Below are positions 22,927 through 34,540 of a DNA stretch of 64,000 nt, piece after piece. The DNA lies in NCBI RefSeq assembly GCF_964204645.1, contig NC_134026.1, forward strand, positions 11,556,450-11,620,449. Direction: 5' to 3'. This DNA is from Tubulanus polymorphus (Eukaryota; Nemertea; Palaeonemertea; Tubulaniformes; Tubulanidae). Under the pieces are notes generated by a model that was given only the letters and a program-made list of their open reading frames with translations, was not told where the DNA came from and did not search any database. A program made the position numbers and the translations under genes. How positions within the stretch are numbered: the first letter of the stretch is position 1; each line of letters starts with the position of its first letter.

Positions 22927-24242
22927 CTTGTTTTGACCACAGGGACTTGTCACAATTGATAGTGAATGAATAAAACCAATATCAATGACCAGGTCCACTA
23001 TCCCTGTATAATATAAAAAACAAGGGTGGCAACAAATTTTCAATCTGACAATGACTTCTCCACTTCAATCGACTGTAATTCCAAAAATTCTCAACCGATT
23101 CACATGAAATAAGCTTTAATACAACCTAGAAGACTTTCTGCTTCCAACGAGCCTTTAACCACCACTCTAGGACAATTATCTCACAACGAAATCACCGTTT
23201 TTTGACGAGAGATAGCTCAAATTGGAGGTGTACCGATTCTATGGTGGACAGCAAAATGGTCGTATTTTTCACTTCAAACGATGATTTCTATGTGAAATCT
23301 TAGAGATAACCCCAACAAACCATACATTTTTTAAAACTACGCGGTCATACCTGTACGCTTATCTCATTTATTTGTATAATCCACGCGATGGGTGAGCTCG
23401 CAAGCTCAAAATCGAACAAATATACGAAAAAGTCACCTCGCACTATCGCGCTGGCGGCCATTAATCACGTGACGTGCAGGTTCGGGCTATGTTAATAGAA
23501 CCGCGACAAGTCTACGTCTGTAGACTTGAAAAAAGGAAATATTTGCTAATAATACCACCCCTCAGACGAATGTTGCACTATATTTTCATAATACGGATAT
23601 TTTATTAATTAACAGAATTTTTAATAAATTTTGTAATGTTTTTCGAAATCTCTAAGCCAATCAATGCGCGTGAAATATTTAGCCCGTTACTACGATATCA
23701 CGTGATTAATGGCCGCCCAGTTGATGACAAGTTGAACGCCGTGTTCGTCCTCATTTTCGATTTTGAGCTTGTGAGCTCACCCATCGCGTGGATTATACAA
23801 ATAAATGAGATAAGCGTACAGGTATGACCGCGTAGTTTTTAAAAATGTATGGTTTGTTGGGGTTTTCTCTAAGATCTCACATAGAAATCATCGTTTGAAT
23901 TGAAAAAAACGACCATTTTGCTGTCCACCATAGAATCGGTACACCTCCATTTTGAGCTATCTCTCGTCAAAAAAAGGTGATTTCGTTGTGAGATAATTGT
24001 CGGAGAGTAGTGGTTGTAGGCTCGTTCGAAGCAGAAAGTCTTCTAGGTTGTATTAAAGCTTATTTCATGTGAATCGGTTGAGAATTTTTGGAATTACAGT
24101 CGATTGAAGTGGAGAAGTCATTGTCAGATTGAAAATTTGTTGCCACCCTTGTTATTTTATTATACAGTTGCAGGGATACTGGTACCCCCATCATTGGTCT
24201 CATCCATTATCAGTCGTGACAAGTCCCTGTGGTTTTGACAAG
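22927..24242. repeat. 1.3-kb fold-back element
   Basis: Long inverted repeat. The left arm begins CTTGTTTTGACCACAGGGAC and the right arm ends GTCCCTGTGGTTTTGACAAG. Arms of about 560 bp run through shared blocks such as GGTGGCAAC, GAATCGGTTGAGAATTTTTG and ATCCACGCGATGGGTGAGCTC, up to GGCGGCCATTAATCACGTGA near 23455. A ~220-bp unpaired centre lies at about 23480-23700. Arms are highly similar with a few indels. No coding content; the 63-aa ORF at 23636 lies across the centre and one arm and looks spurious. Confidence 0.9.
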
Positions 24243-24479
24243 AAAATGTCAAAAAAGGTCAGATTTTGATGAAAGTTCCAAAATACACACTAATAATACA
24301 AACCTATGAAATCTGCAGCTTTGATAAGCTCCAACATTTTAGGTAAGAGTTCGTCGAAGTTTTTCCGAGTGATATCGCACATTATCTGTTTGCGCAAATA
24401 TAAAACAAGGCGTAAAGCAACAAGGTTTCTTAATTTAAATTTGATGGCGTCTCCACACAATTTCAATTCAATGAAATTG

Positions 24480-24605
24480 ATAGACTGGTTGCCGGTCTTT
24501 ACCTTCAGTAGACTGGTTGCCTGTCCCATTCAATTAGAATAGGACAAGCAACCAGTCTAATTGAAGATAGAGACTGGTAACCAGTCTAGTTGCCTGTCCC
24601 ATTCT
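24480..24605. repeat. Short repeats of 'agactggttgcc'
   Basis: Four copies or inverted copies of AGACTGGTTGCC-type words with 'gcctgtcccattc(t/a)a' between them. Low-complexity duplication next to the tRNA-like scrap. Confidence 0.6.
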
Positions 24606-24639
24606 AATAGACATTCTATTACACTGAATACAGAACATT

Positions 24640-24760
24640 CTGAAGAAACAGGGGACATCCCATCTTCACCCGTCAAGGGATTCGAACCCACTACGCTAAA
24701 GCTGTTTCCCGAACCCCTTGACCTCACGAGTCGTTGGAGTCGTTACTAGCCGACCAGAAT
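24640..24760 (-). other. tRNA-like (SINE-type) fragment
   Basis: On the minus strand GTGGGTTCGAATCCCTTGAC carries a perfect B-box/T-arm (GGTTCGAATCC). An acceptor-like GTCAAGG / CCTTGAC pairing and an A-box-like GTGAGGTCAAGG lie about 40 nt upstream. A full cloverleaf cannot be drawn, so a tRNA-derived SINE head or tRNA relic is more likely than a functional tRNA. Confidence 0.4.
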
Positions 24761-25172
24761 CCGGTCGTACCAATCACAGCGCTTGTAACAAACCGACAGT
24801 AGACTTCTGTTGGTTTTCCCGTTAAATGGACCAATCAGCGAACGTTTTACCGAACAAGGAAGTAGTTCGCAAATCGATATATGACGTCATTCGCAACAGC
24901 GCCAGTAATGAAATCACGCTTCGTGGGGCCAGGGGGCTGGTGGAAGCGAGTTCGGGAGTGATACTGGACCCCTGGCAAGCGAGGATGGGGACATCCTTTC
25001 TGAGTTGTATTTAGAGAATTGATATTTTAATACAGTTGACTATATTTAGTATCTGAATAAAGTTTACAATTGTTGAACTCCTTAGCGCTTTGTGAGATCA
25101 GATATTTGGATCTCAGCCTACTGATTTCCTGATACAGACAGCAAGTTGGGACAGTCAAATTAAGAGACTTGG

Positions 25173-25388
25173 TCAAGACAAGTTACTCAGATCACACTGG
25201 AAATTCGCAATATTGTCTCTCCTCATGGACCACACTGTAGCGGTTGTAGTGTAAACATAAAAAAAATAGTAATTCAGGAGTGACTGCTGTTGTCCATAGG
25301 TAGCGTAGTCGTAGTCACTCTGCTGTGCCGGGGCGCTCGCTACACGGGTCCGCCTGGGTCGACCGCACTCGGGTAGTGAATACGGCAA
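25173..25388 (-). other. Possible 3' end of an LTR-retroelement pol
   Basis: A 71-aa minus ORF begins MPYSLPECGRPRRTRVASAP. The P-x-C-x-R-P-x-R-x-R-V pattern resembles the basic C-terminus of some Gypsy or BEL polyproteins. No other domain is present and no LTR pair was found by eye. Weak call. Confidence 0.2.
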
Positions 25389-26159
25389 GGAGACTCTTGT
25401 CTTCCCCAGGAAAGTAAATGATATAAAATATGTAGAACCGGTTCCTCTATTAAAAAATGTCGCTAAAAAGGGCGCTTAAGCAGTACGCTCTCCTCCAAAC
25501 AGTCGCCTCCCTACTCCACGTAGCCTTAATCTGTGTGGCCAATACAGACCCCCCAACCCGCTCTCCTCAGAGTAATCCGCTTTAGGGGCTTTCCTCGGAC
25601 GCAACTCGCAGTGTTGATTACTCGGCGGATATGGCTACCCCCATTCCAAGTGCCCTCTCGCACATAGCTGTCCCCCGTCATCTCAGGAGCTAATTGCGAC
25701 TCATGCCAGATCTGTCAAACTAGTCGTATGCATAAGTGTTGTCCGTAGCGACGGTCAATAGGGGAACGATCCTCACGTAGAACTAAATGGGTTTGATGCA
25801 GCAGGAAAACAAACAGAAATCCTCGTCCTTCCCTCCAGTGCCGGCGAATCAAATAAACGCAAGATTCGAAGTTTGATTGGAATGTAGTACGAATTATTAA
25901 ATATATATATTTTCTTATAATACAAAGTTCATCGTTCTTGATGCCAAGGGGACATCATGTCCACACGCAAAACACCTTGATTATTTACATTTCGATATAT
26001 AAAAAGAATGTGCCCTTCATGGCTTGCAAAGCCTTGGTACAGTCAATGTACGGTAGCATACAAAGGAGACGACCGAACGTCAAATAGAAGCGGTGGCGCG
26101 GCGGACTCCGGTGTGTATCTAATATCACTTAGGTCTCAGTAAACGAGCGTCGAAGCTAA

Positions 26160-26345
26160 TCAACGATTAAGATGTTAACGACGGAGCGTCAAGTAGTTAA
26201 CGACGAGCGTTGTCGTTAATCAACGATAAGAATTATACGACGGAGCGTCAAATAGTTAACGACGAGCGTTGTCTTCAATCAACGATAAGAATTATACGAC
26301 GGAGCGTCAAATAGTTAACGACGAGCGTGGTCGTTAATCAACGAC
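26160..26345. repeat. 59-bp tandem repeat, three copies
   Basis: ACGACGGAGCGTCAA recurs at 26178, 26237 and 26296, within units that also hold agttaacgacgagcgt and aatcaacgat. Copies 2 and 3 are almost identical. The base composition is more GC- and CpG-rich than the surrounding DNA. Confidence 0.85.
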
Positions 26346-29078
26346 TGCGCGCCAAATTCAAAATGTCGGTGACGCGAACTCAAAGAGTCGAAATTCAGAG
26401 GCGACGTCAAGAAGATGAAACGACCGCGCGTTCGTTCGAAAAAGGAGTTACTGAATACAGGTGATTTTCATGGTCAGCAGAAACGACATCTCGGAGTAAA
26501 ATTACGGAAATAGCACAGAAGATATAGGCCTACCATACTATTATTATTACAATTACTATTACTAATTACAGCGACGAGAGCGTTAAGTTGGCATCGTCAG
26601 AGGATTGAATTTAAACAGACGATGAACTGACGGAGAATTTACAATATTTACAGGATTGTAAGTGACGAGTTTATCGGCAGCCCATGGCCGACGACTACAC
26701 GACCCCCGAGTGCGTCGGCACTCGGGACTCACTGAGGGCGGGATGTCAAAAACCACTGCAGCGATCCCGGGGTCAGACGACCCGGAGGCCCGTGTCTTAA
26801 TTAGAGAGTAAAATTGTCTTCTTACATGATCTGCACGATTTACAGCGTCCGATTCGTAAAACGGTGAAGAGGCAGCAAGCAGAGTTTCTAATGTGGCTCT
26901 GCCAGAGCCAAGTTGCCAATGAGCGCGATTGCGCCAAATTTATAGTTTTCATGCGGTCAACGCACGCGGTGATTGGTCAAGCGTGACGAGCAGTGATACG
27001 ATCCGCGGACAAAGTAGAGCACGCGAAATCATTCGACCGTGACGAATGATAAAACCCTAAATAAAGACTTCATACGCGAGAAATAGAATTAAGTTATATA
27101 ATATTTTAAGATTAACGCGAAAAATGACGACTATAAGACCGATACGGAGATATTTACTAAAAATAAACCGGAGTTAACCGCACCACCGCGAAAACGCTCA
27201 CACGGAAGTGAGGCGGCGCCAGCGAACGGCGTCGTAAAAACGAGCGTAAACACGAGCAGGGCTGGAGAATTCTCCGGCGACGAGACGGAACCAAAACGGC
27301 CCAAAATCAAAGAAGTTGGGTCTCGAATATAAAAAGGAGAACACACACTAATAGGTAGGCGGAGGATAAAAGAATGGCCTGGACAGGCGCCGAAAAATCG
27401 CTAATGTCACCGCGATGTGGCGTGGCCAACACCGCGGGGGCCTGCCCAGGTCGTGAAATTGGAATCTGACAGGACTGCCAAAAATCTGTCAGATTGAAAT
27501 TGAGCCGAAAAGATCCCGAAACATCGTCGCAGAACACCCAGCCCCGTCCCGGAATACGTACATCTATAAAGAAACAATGAGAAAAGAACGGCTTAAGGCC
27601 ATTCCGAAATACATAATATAATTTCACCAAAGACCGACATTTTGTGGTCAAACCCACCCCAGATATTGACAATTTTCGCCACAACACAATGTCAATGTTG
27701 ACTTTGCTAGAAATCGATTATAAAATTCATCACGACCAATTCTTTTTCACTGAATTCAATATTTATTGTTCACTTCTGGTACAAAATCTTGTTCAGCCCC
27801 TGACAAGAGATTAAGCAATGACATTACGTATTTCATGACATAGAACAGTAGCTTTTTTTTCATCGACAAATTGGGACGATCCTGATATCCCTGATTTGAA
27901 TGATAGTGTCTTTAGAATCATAGAGACCATGTCTCGACCAGACAGATAATCCAATCACAATTCAAATTGAAGGCTCGCTAGTGCAGTTATTCACAGAATC
28001 CAGCTCTTTAAACCTCATCAGTTTATCAGATCGTGAGCAGTGGAGAAATAAAGTACACAACATCTTGGCGCAGCAGCGCTTGCTGATGTAACTGATGATG
28101 ATGAGTTTATCAGAATCAAGGAGTTTCACCGCCTATTATTTGGAATCTCAATTCATGACAGCTAGTGCTGATTCTTTATTCTCTTTGATTAGTGCATGAG
28201 GTTATCATTCTGAAATTAAAATACATATCACACTGTTACAATTAAATCTGGATTGACTTTACAATTAATGATTCAGAATCCATTTTTCAAACTTACCTTG
28301 ATGCATTGCAATCTATTCTTTTCATGTTGAGCTAATTTGATATGCATTATTTCAATTTCTTAAAACATCCTACAAGTTGTGACTCACAAAATCATCGCTA
28401 AAACGCTCACAATAATCTACAATAGATAATCGATACAGTGTTTGTGAAATAGAATATTCAATGACAATGTTCACATTTTTACGAAGTAAGTATGTAGGTG
28501 AAGTTACCTTGTTGATGTCATTATTTTCATTGGATCAACTGCTGGTGTCCAATGTCACATTAAGAACAATCAATCAATCGCCTCGAGTGAACAAACAAGT
28601 AGCCTCTGCTGCATAGTTCAGTATGTCACTAGTGGTATAAAGTGGTATTTTAGTAGTATTGTATGTATCGGTCATACTAAACACCGTCAGGAACCGCCAG
28701 GAACCGTCAGACACCGTCATGAACTCACGGGTTATACTAAACACCGTCAGGAAATAAAAAACAATGATTGTGAATTCTAAAATTGAATATTTTATATTAA
28801 AATCAACACTAAATGAGACCTACTGTGCAAATTGAATTTGGAAATAAACTTTTTTAAATAACACGAGTTTTCCTTGGTAAACTCAACAATACGCTGTGCA
28901 AATTGAGCACATTTTGTGAAATAAATCTTTTCGTAATATATCGTAGTTTTTAGTTTCTTAGTTTGAGTTAAACTTTTTTCCGATTTTGTTTCTAAATCTA
29001 ACAATCACTTTATTTTTCCAAATTGTTACTTCGAAATGACAACAAAGTGATTAATAAATTGCAAACTGGGTCTGTTCC
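26346..29078. other. No gene recognised
   Basis: Includes a relatively GC-rich stretch (26560-27300) and two minus ORFs (27131-27346, 27307-27687) without recognisable motifs. Near 28680-28755 a short 'accgtcaggaa' repeat occurs about five times. Nothing else supportable. Confidence 0.5.
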
Positions 29079-29520
29079 ATGTTCCATGTTTTCGTTCCAA
29101 CGCAGATCGAGAAACGTGTTCCTTTAAACTGGACTAATAATAATTGCGAAAGTATGAACAATCTCATAAAACTATCGACGAATTGGAAAATTTTGAAAAT
29201 TCCTGATCTCATTGAGCGCCTGAATAGTATAGTAGATCTGCAGTATGCAGATATTCCCCGAGCCTTACACGGTCAAGGAAACTACCAAGTTTCGCCTCGT
29301 TTAAGCAGACACGTCGTTTCGCACGTAGTATGGTGTAAAAAATCGAAGGAAGAAAAGGATGCGATCATGAATACATTTTTCAGTGCAAAATCAAAAACAA
29401 AATCGATCGAAAAAGAAAAGGATGCGATCATGAATACATTTTTCAGTGCAAAATCAAAAACAAAATCGATCGAAAAAGTTATCAAGTCCAGTTACACGTT
29501 ACTAACCGTATTTACTGTGT
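29079..29520 (+). pseudogene. MULE-like transposase, C-terminal fragment
   Basis: The first ~145 residues of the frame include NNCESMNNLIKLSTNWK, LIERLNSIVDLQYADIPRAL and HGQGNY, a pattern I associate with the C-terminal part of MULE-type transposases in invertebrates. It has no catalytic region. An in-frame 63-bp duplication lies inside it, and the reading runs without a stop into DIRS sequence, which is chance. Confidence 0.5.
29352..29477 (+). repeat. 63-bp perfect tandem duplication
   Basis: GAAAAGGATGCGATCATGAA begins both copies (29352 and 29415). 63 bp is 21 codons, so the duplication keeps the frame of the MULE-like fragment. The copies look identical, so the duplication is recent. 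Confidence 0.9.
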
Positions 29521-29524
29521 TTTA

Positions 29525-29944
29525 TTGGGTTTTTATCGAAGAATGTCTGCGACGGGGAAAACATGTGCTGCCCCAAGCAAGTGTCGCATTACCGAGAACC
29601 CCTCGCCCACTGAGGGCAAATCGGTTAGGTCTAATAAAAGTGAAACTGAGCCTAACAAAAAGGAAAGGAAGGGTATTGTTTCTGCCGACTCGGCCAGCAC
29701 CCCCGTTCCGGGTCCATCTAAGCCCCAAAAGGACCTGCTTTCTAACACAGGTTCAGCAGAATTTCTCAGCCTTATTGAAGGTGTGGTAGCTAAGGCAGTA
29801 AATGAGCTTCAAAAAGGGGACTCCCCTCATATCGCTCACCCTAAAAAAGGGAAACAGCCTAAATCTTGTGTTGCCAAGACACCAAAACATCCAAAGTTTG
29901 AGCACGTTTGTAATATAGCTATTTCCAGAATCCCAATGTATTAA
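29525..29944 (+). pseudogene. DIRS gag, N-terminal piece
   Basis: Lys/Ser/Pro-rich frame with SKPQKDLLSNTGSAEFLSLI and VVAKAVNELQ. Low-complexity N-termini like this are typical of DIRS ORF1. The frame ends at 29944, and ~300 bp that do not read as gag (29945-30250) separate it from the next gag piece. They may be a small insertion or decayed sequence. Confidence 0.5.
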
Positions 29945-30286
29945 ATTAGGCAGCCTGAAAAATTCATCCCAATCAGTCGCTTGCCGGTTCAGACTGAATG
30001 GAAGATTGTTTGGATGAACCGGAACCGAATTTCCAATTATGTACTTCAATTTAAAAATATTCTGTTAACTCGACCGCCGATCACACATCTATATCTGTAC
30101 TTCGATTTCCGATTTCAAAATCAAACCCCCTGTTTCGCTCCCGGCAGGTGTGGTGGGTCTGTAAGGGACACTCAATCGAAAAATCAAACAAAATTTACCA
30201 GCCAAATAAATGAATAATGGGGACAATCCCTATTTTAAGATCAAAAAACAAAAAAAAACACCTCGGACTCCGAGGAAAGTGTCTCT

Positions 30287-30871
30287 ATGGGTGACGATTA
30301 CATAAATGCAGACACTGCAACGCTCCTTAGTTATGATGAGGACATTGATGATTTCTTGAATGAAGAAGTTGGGGGAAAAATGTCGGACCCCAATAACAAT
30401 GACTCTGAAGTCGATGACTCCTGGATCGATGACATTGCTTCTGACATGGGTCAAAACGAGCAGTTAGGAGACAAGATAAATGAGAAATTGGCAGGCATCT
30501 TGAATAAATTAGCGACAAAACGTCTCACTGACGATGCCATTAAAGCTCTATGGGCAAAGTATTTACGGCCAGAGAATCTGAATGTTCAAAACCCTAGGGT
30601 AAACCAGACGATCTGGTACAAACTAAAACATTTCACGAAGAAGCGTGACCTCCGACTTTCACAAGTCGGGGAGAAAATCTCTAATACCTTGAACGCGCAA
30701 CAGGCTGAATTGATTAATGATTTGAGTGATTTGAAGGCCAAGTTAAAAAGGCCGGAAGATAGACAAAAGGTCGTTGAATGCTCCAGAAAAACGTTTGACG
30801 TTTTTCAAATCTCTGTGGTTGCTTTACATGAATGCAACCAAGAGACCCGGAGTTGTTTGGATCAAATTTAG
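30287..30871 (+). pseudogene. DIRS gag, central/C-terminal piece
   Basis: An acidic start (SYDEDIDDFLNEEVG) is followed by INEKLAGILNKLATKRLTDD, RPENLNVQNPRVNQTIW and DLRLSQVGEKISNTL. This matches the layout of DIRS Gag (helical, with an 'RPEN...NPRVN..IW' block). It overlaps the next frame at 30832-30871; the gag sense moves to that frame (GRKLSNLEILTNNLI, PRISLDVFRKRQAA), so a single-base break lies near 30835. Confidence 0.6.
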
Positions 30872-31986
30872 GTGACAAGGTCAAAGAGCTGAATGATGCA
30901 GCTATTATGGGGAGGAAACTCAGTAATCTGGAAATACTGACCAACAACCTCATCAGTATGGCAGGAAGCCGGCCTCGCATTTCGCTCGACGTTTTTAGGA
31001 AGAGGCAGGCGGCCTGCACCGTACCCGCCTCGGAAGATGCACCATCAGAAGCAAAACGACATAGGGAGGAGAAAGAAAGGCCAACAATAGAGGCATGTAG
31101 GTTTAACCAAACCTCATGGAAATCTTTCATAGGGGCTACACTCAAAAAAGGAGAAACGCTTGCCAAAAACTTCCAGGCAGGGTCTCTTAAAAACCATTAT
31201 GCCTACTGGAATTCACTTTCTACTGATCATAATATTTTAGAGATGATCAGAGGGTGCAGAATTGAGTTTGACAAAACTCCTCCCCCAGTTCCTGAGAGAG
31301 AACCTTATAGGTTCAATAAGGAAAAGTCCTTGAGAATTGATTCTGAAATCATAAAAATGATTACTAAGAGAATAATTGAAGAAGTGGCCCCTACAAAAGA
31401 TCAATTTGTTTCAAATATTTTTACAAGGGAGAAGGCTGATTACTCGCTTCGAGTTATATTAGATCTTACCGAGTTAAATGAGTATATAACTTACCATCAT
31501 TTTAAAATGGAAAGTTTGAAAACTGCTATCAGTTTAATGTCCCCGGGGTGCTACATGGCTTCAATGGATTGGAAAGACGCATATTACTCTGTCCCTATCA
31601 ATCGTTACTATAGGAAGTACCTCAGATTTAGGTGGCGTGATAAGTTGTATCAGTTCGCTTGTTTACCTAATGGTCTCGCGAGTGCTCCGCGTTTTTTCAC
31701 GAAACTCACTGAAGTTCTATTTTCTCAAGCACGAAGAGATGGTCATTTGTGTTCTAGCTTCATCGATGATTCGATTCTTGTAAACCTGACACTAGATTTG
31801 TGTAGGGAAACAGTAGTTTACATGGTGAACTCATCGGAGCTAGCTGGGTTTATTGTTCACTGGTTGAAATCAGTTTTGAACCCCACGCAGATATTGATCT
31901 ACCTAGGATTCATTTTGAACTCTTTGGAGATGACAGTGCGTCTTACGCCTGAGAAATTAGAAAAATGTTTTTCCACCAGATTGTAA
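30832..31986 (+). pseudogene. DIRS gag end fused in frame to reverse transcriptase
   Basis: The first ~65 residues are the end of gag. From about residue 145 the DIRS RT is complete: an IIEEVAPTKDQFVSNIF lead, LRVILDLTELNEYI, MASMDWKDAYYSVPI (first catalytic Asp), FACLPNGLASAPRFFTKL, and FIDDSIL in place of the usual YxDD (the two metal-binding Asp retained). It is cut at 31986 by a frame break; the next residues (D-I-E-W-W) appear in another frame. The catalytic residues look intact even though the gene as a whole is broken. Confidence 0.8.
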
Positions 31987-32029
31987 ACAAGATATTGAAT
32001 GGTGGACAAAGAATCTCGCAGATCAAAAA

Positions 32030-32676
32030 GCCCATATTCTGAGAAAGAAAGTTTGCACTGAGATCGAGACCGATGCCTCAAATGCTGGTTGGGGGCTTAT
32101 AGGCGCCTCCCAACGCAGGAAAGAACAGGGGGCACTTGGTCAAATGTAGAAGCCAAAGACCACATAAATGTGTTGGAGCTAAAAGCCGTATTCATGGCTT
32201 TAAGGTCTTTTAGTAGGGAAACCAAAGATAATTCTACTACTGTATCATATATCTCAAATCAGGGGGGTAGGAAACAGGGGTGTAATGAAATTGCAAGAGA
32301 AATCTGGCTCTGGTGTTATAAACATAATAATTGGCTCACGGTTACGCATTTGCCCGGCATTAATAATGTTGAAGCAGACAAACTGAGCAGGTCAATTGAT
32401 GACAATATGGAATGGAAACTTAATCCAAAACTTTTTCAAAAAATTAGACAAAAATTCGGAGAAATGGAGATTGATCTGTTTGCTTCCAGACACAATTTCC
32501 AATTACAAACTTATATCGCTTGGAAGCCTGACCCCTATGCTGAATACATAGATGCTTTTAGTGAAGACTGGGCGTCTTGGTTTTTCTATGCTTTTCCACC
32601 CTTCAATTTGGTTGGGAAAGTACTTCAAAAGGTGATGTCGGATCAGGCGTCAGGGGTTTTGGTAGTCCCGTTCTAG
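32030..32676 (+). pseudogene. DIRS RNase H and methyltransferase-like region
   Basis: Opens in one frame with CTEIETDASNAGWGLIG (first Asp). After a break at about 32090 it continues as HINVLELKAVFMALRSF (Glu), DNSTTVSYISNQGG and LTVTHLPGINNVEADKLSR. Next come EMEIDLFASRHNFQL, EDWASWFFYAFPPFNL and ASGVLVVPF, the DIRS post-RNase H domain. In the SYISNQGG block the first D of the usual DN(T/S) is present. The ORF ends at 32676, just before the recombinase ORF. Confidence 0.75.
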
Positions 32677-32824
32677 ACGACTCAGCACTGGTTTTCTAGA
32701 TTTGTCCATATGTGTAAAGAACAACCTTTTATTCTCTATAGCCGGGAAGCTCAACCAGCACTAACTCACCACTGGAGAGAGGAGCAGCAACTGCCAAAAA
32801 CAAGATTACTAGTAGGTTAGATAG

Positions 32825-33766
32825 ATGGAAGATTGGCCACGCAGCAAAAAAATCCTCGCAGCTTCATGGAGGGATTCCACCAAGGCTCAATCCAACAACT
32901 ACATTGACAAATGGGAACGTTATTGTTTTCGAAGGGAGACGAGTTCAACTTTTACAGATATAGAAACTGTAGTGGAGTTTTTGACTGAACTTTATGTTAA
33001 TGGTTTAAGTTACAGTGCTATTAATAGTGCACGCAGTGCGTTATCTAATTATGTGGAAATACCAGGAGATAAAACGGTTGGTTCCTCTACGCTAGTGAAT
33101 AGATTTATGAAAGGAGTATTCAATTTAAGACCTTACATTCCCAGGAACAATGTAACTTGGGACCCCTGCCTTTTACTGGATTACTTGAAAACCATTTCCC
33201 CAGTTAGGAAATTGCTTCTTAGAGAGCTAACTCTCAAAACGTTGTCGTTATTATGGTTGCTGGCAGGGCAAAGGGGTAAGACTATCCTCATGATAGATAT
33301 TAGAAATATTGTTTTGACTGAAAATTCAGTTAAAATTAGGTTTGGGGATATTCTCAAAACCACTAGACCTGGTTTTCATCAGGAAGAAATTAAAATTAGA
33401 GCTTATGCTCCTGATAGGCGTCTCTGTCTCGTTACGGTTTTGAAGGAATATTTGAGTCGTACTGAAGATTTAAGAGACTCGTTTCAGTTGTTTATAAGTT
33501 ATTGTAGGCCTCATGGGGCTGTGTCTAGGGATACGTTATCCAGGTGGCTTTAGGTGACAATGCAAAAAGCTGGAATAGATGTAGATAAATTTACTCCTCA
33601 TTCAATTCGTGGGGCAAGTACGAGTGCTGCTCTGAAGGCCAGAGTACCTATCCATACAATTTTATCCACTGCTGGTTGGGCTAGAGAAAGCACTTTTAGA
33701 AACTATTACAATAAACCGGTGGAGAAATGTAAGGCAGATTTTGCCACTGCTGTTTTAAGTTTATAG
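32825..33766 (+). pseudogene. DIRS tyrosine recombinase with one in-frame TAG
   Basis: Catalyses integration of the DIRS circular DNA intermediate. The frame 32825-33553 and the frame 33554-33766 are the same frame separated by TAG (33551-33553). Visible blocks: LAASWRDSTKAQSNNYI and YSAINSARSALSNYV (core-binding half), LLAGQRGKT (catalytic Arg), then after the stop FTPHSIRGASTSAAL (HxxR), TILSTAGWARESTF and RNYYNKP (catalytic Tyr region). Length about 313 codons, normal for the family. Only the single stop prevents a full product. Confidence 0.8.
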
Positions 33767-34010
33767 TAAATTTATTTTTTCATATGACTTTGATATTAGC
33801 AATTCAGTTACTACTTTGCTACTGTATGTGAGGACAACTGGATATAATAAAGTAATTATCAATACAGTTTGATTTCAATGAGTTCATTTTAATTTATTTG
33901 GATTTCTGTGTTACTGTATGTGGAATGTTGCACTATGATTGTGTGATGGAAGTTAACACTACTTTAAACATCTCATGGGATCTCGAAAGGACCAATAACC
34001 AGCGAGGTAG

Positions 34011-34293
34011 AATTTAATGGTTAAACGATACTTACCAAGTTGAAGTTTGACCATAATTCTACCGAGCTGTTTATTTCCTTGAGAGATAACATGCCCACCT
34101 ATCCCTCCCTGTTCATCTTGGCATTGAGTTTGTTATCTCTCAAGGGGATGTAGTGTTAATTTCCATTGGATGTTAAATAATGGCGGTATCTGCGCATGCG
34201 CATCTCATGTTATCTCTCAAGGAAATAACCAGCTCGGTAGAATTATGGTCCAACTTCAACTTGGTAAGTATCGTTTAACCGTTAAATTCTGCG
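34011..34293. repeat. Inverted terminal repeat of DIRS copy 1
   Basis: Left arm 34011-34093 (TTAAACGATACTTACCAAGT ... GAGAGATAACATG) is mirrored by 34205-34290 (CATGTTATCTCTCAAGG ... ACTTGGTAAGTATCGTTTAA). Arms about 82 bp with few mismatches; the ~110-bp centre contains a further direct copy of TTATCTCTCAAGG at about 34133. Confidence 0.85.
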
Positions 34294-34498
34294 CCCTATA
34301 GTAGACTGGTCGCCCGCCCAATTCTGCGCCATCAGAGGCGCATTTGTTTGAAAACGGTTAGCACAAACCGTTTCGGTTTGTAGAAAAATCGGCGTCCTCG
34401 TTCATACCGGTTTACAAATCGGTTTGCATAAACCGGCGTCTTTGTTCAGGCGTAAACTTTGTTTGCGAGCGGTTTGCAACGTATTTTTATTTGCGCAA

Positions 34499-34540
34499 CG
34501 TTTCGGCTAAAGACTATTAGCCATCATCAGGCGTACTGAG
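34499..34540 (-). ncRNA. Hammerhead-ribozyme-like motif
   Basis: The minus strand reads CCTGATGATGGCTAATAGTC then TTTAGCCGAAACGTTGC. CTGATGA and GAAAC flank a 6-bp stem (GGCTAA/TTAGCC) in the order expected for the core and stem II. An extra base between CTGATGA and the stem is a deviation. Stems I and III and the cleavage site were not confirmed. Confidence 0.4.

Larger units (their letters stand above)
29525..34293 (+). mobile_element. DIRS-type retrotransposon (copy 1)
   Basis: Plus-strand element with, in order, two gag pieces, RT, RNase H plus following domain, tyrosine recombinase, and a terminal palindrome with 82-bp arms. It is more complete than copy 2 but interrupted by frame breaks at about 30835, 31985 and 32090 and an in-frame TAG at 33551. 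The left terminal repeat was not found; the left end abuts the MULE fragment. Confidence 0.85.

Noticed and set aside
23636-23827. 63-aa ORF in the fold-back centre
   Set aside because: It runs from the unpaired centre into one arm and has no counterpart in the other arm's frame.
24640-24760. Functional tRNA gene on the minus strand
   Set aside because: The B-box is good, but the D- and anticodon arms cannot be drawn properly; a SINE or tRNA relic is more likely.
29079-29789. Single 236-aa fusion protein of MULE-like and DIRS sequence
   Set aside because: The second part is the DIRS gag region read in a wrong frame; the open reading is accidental.
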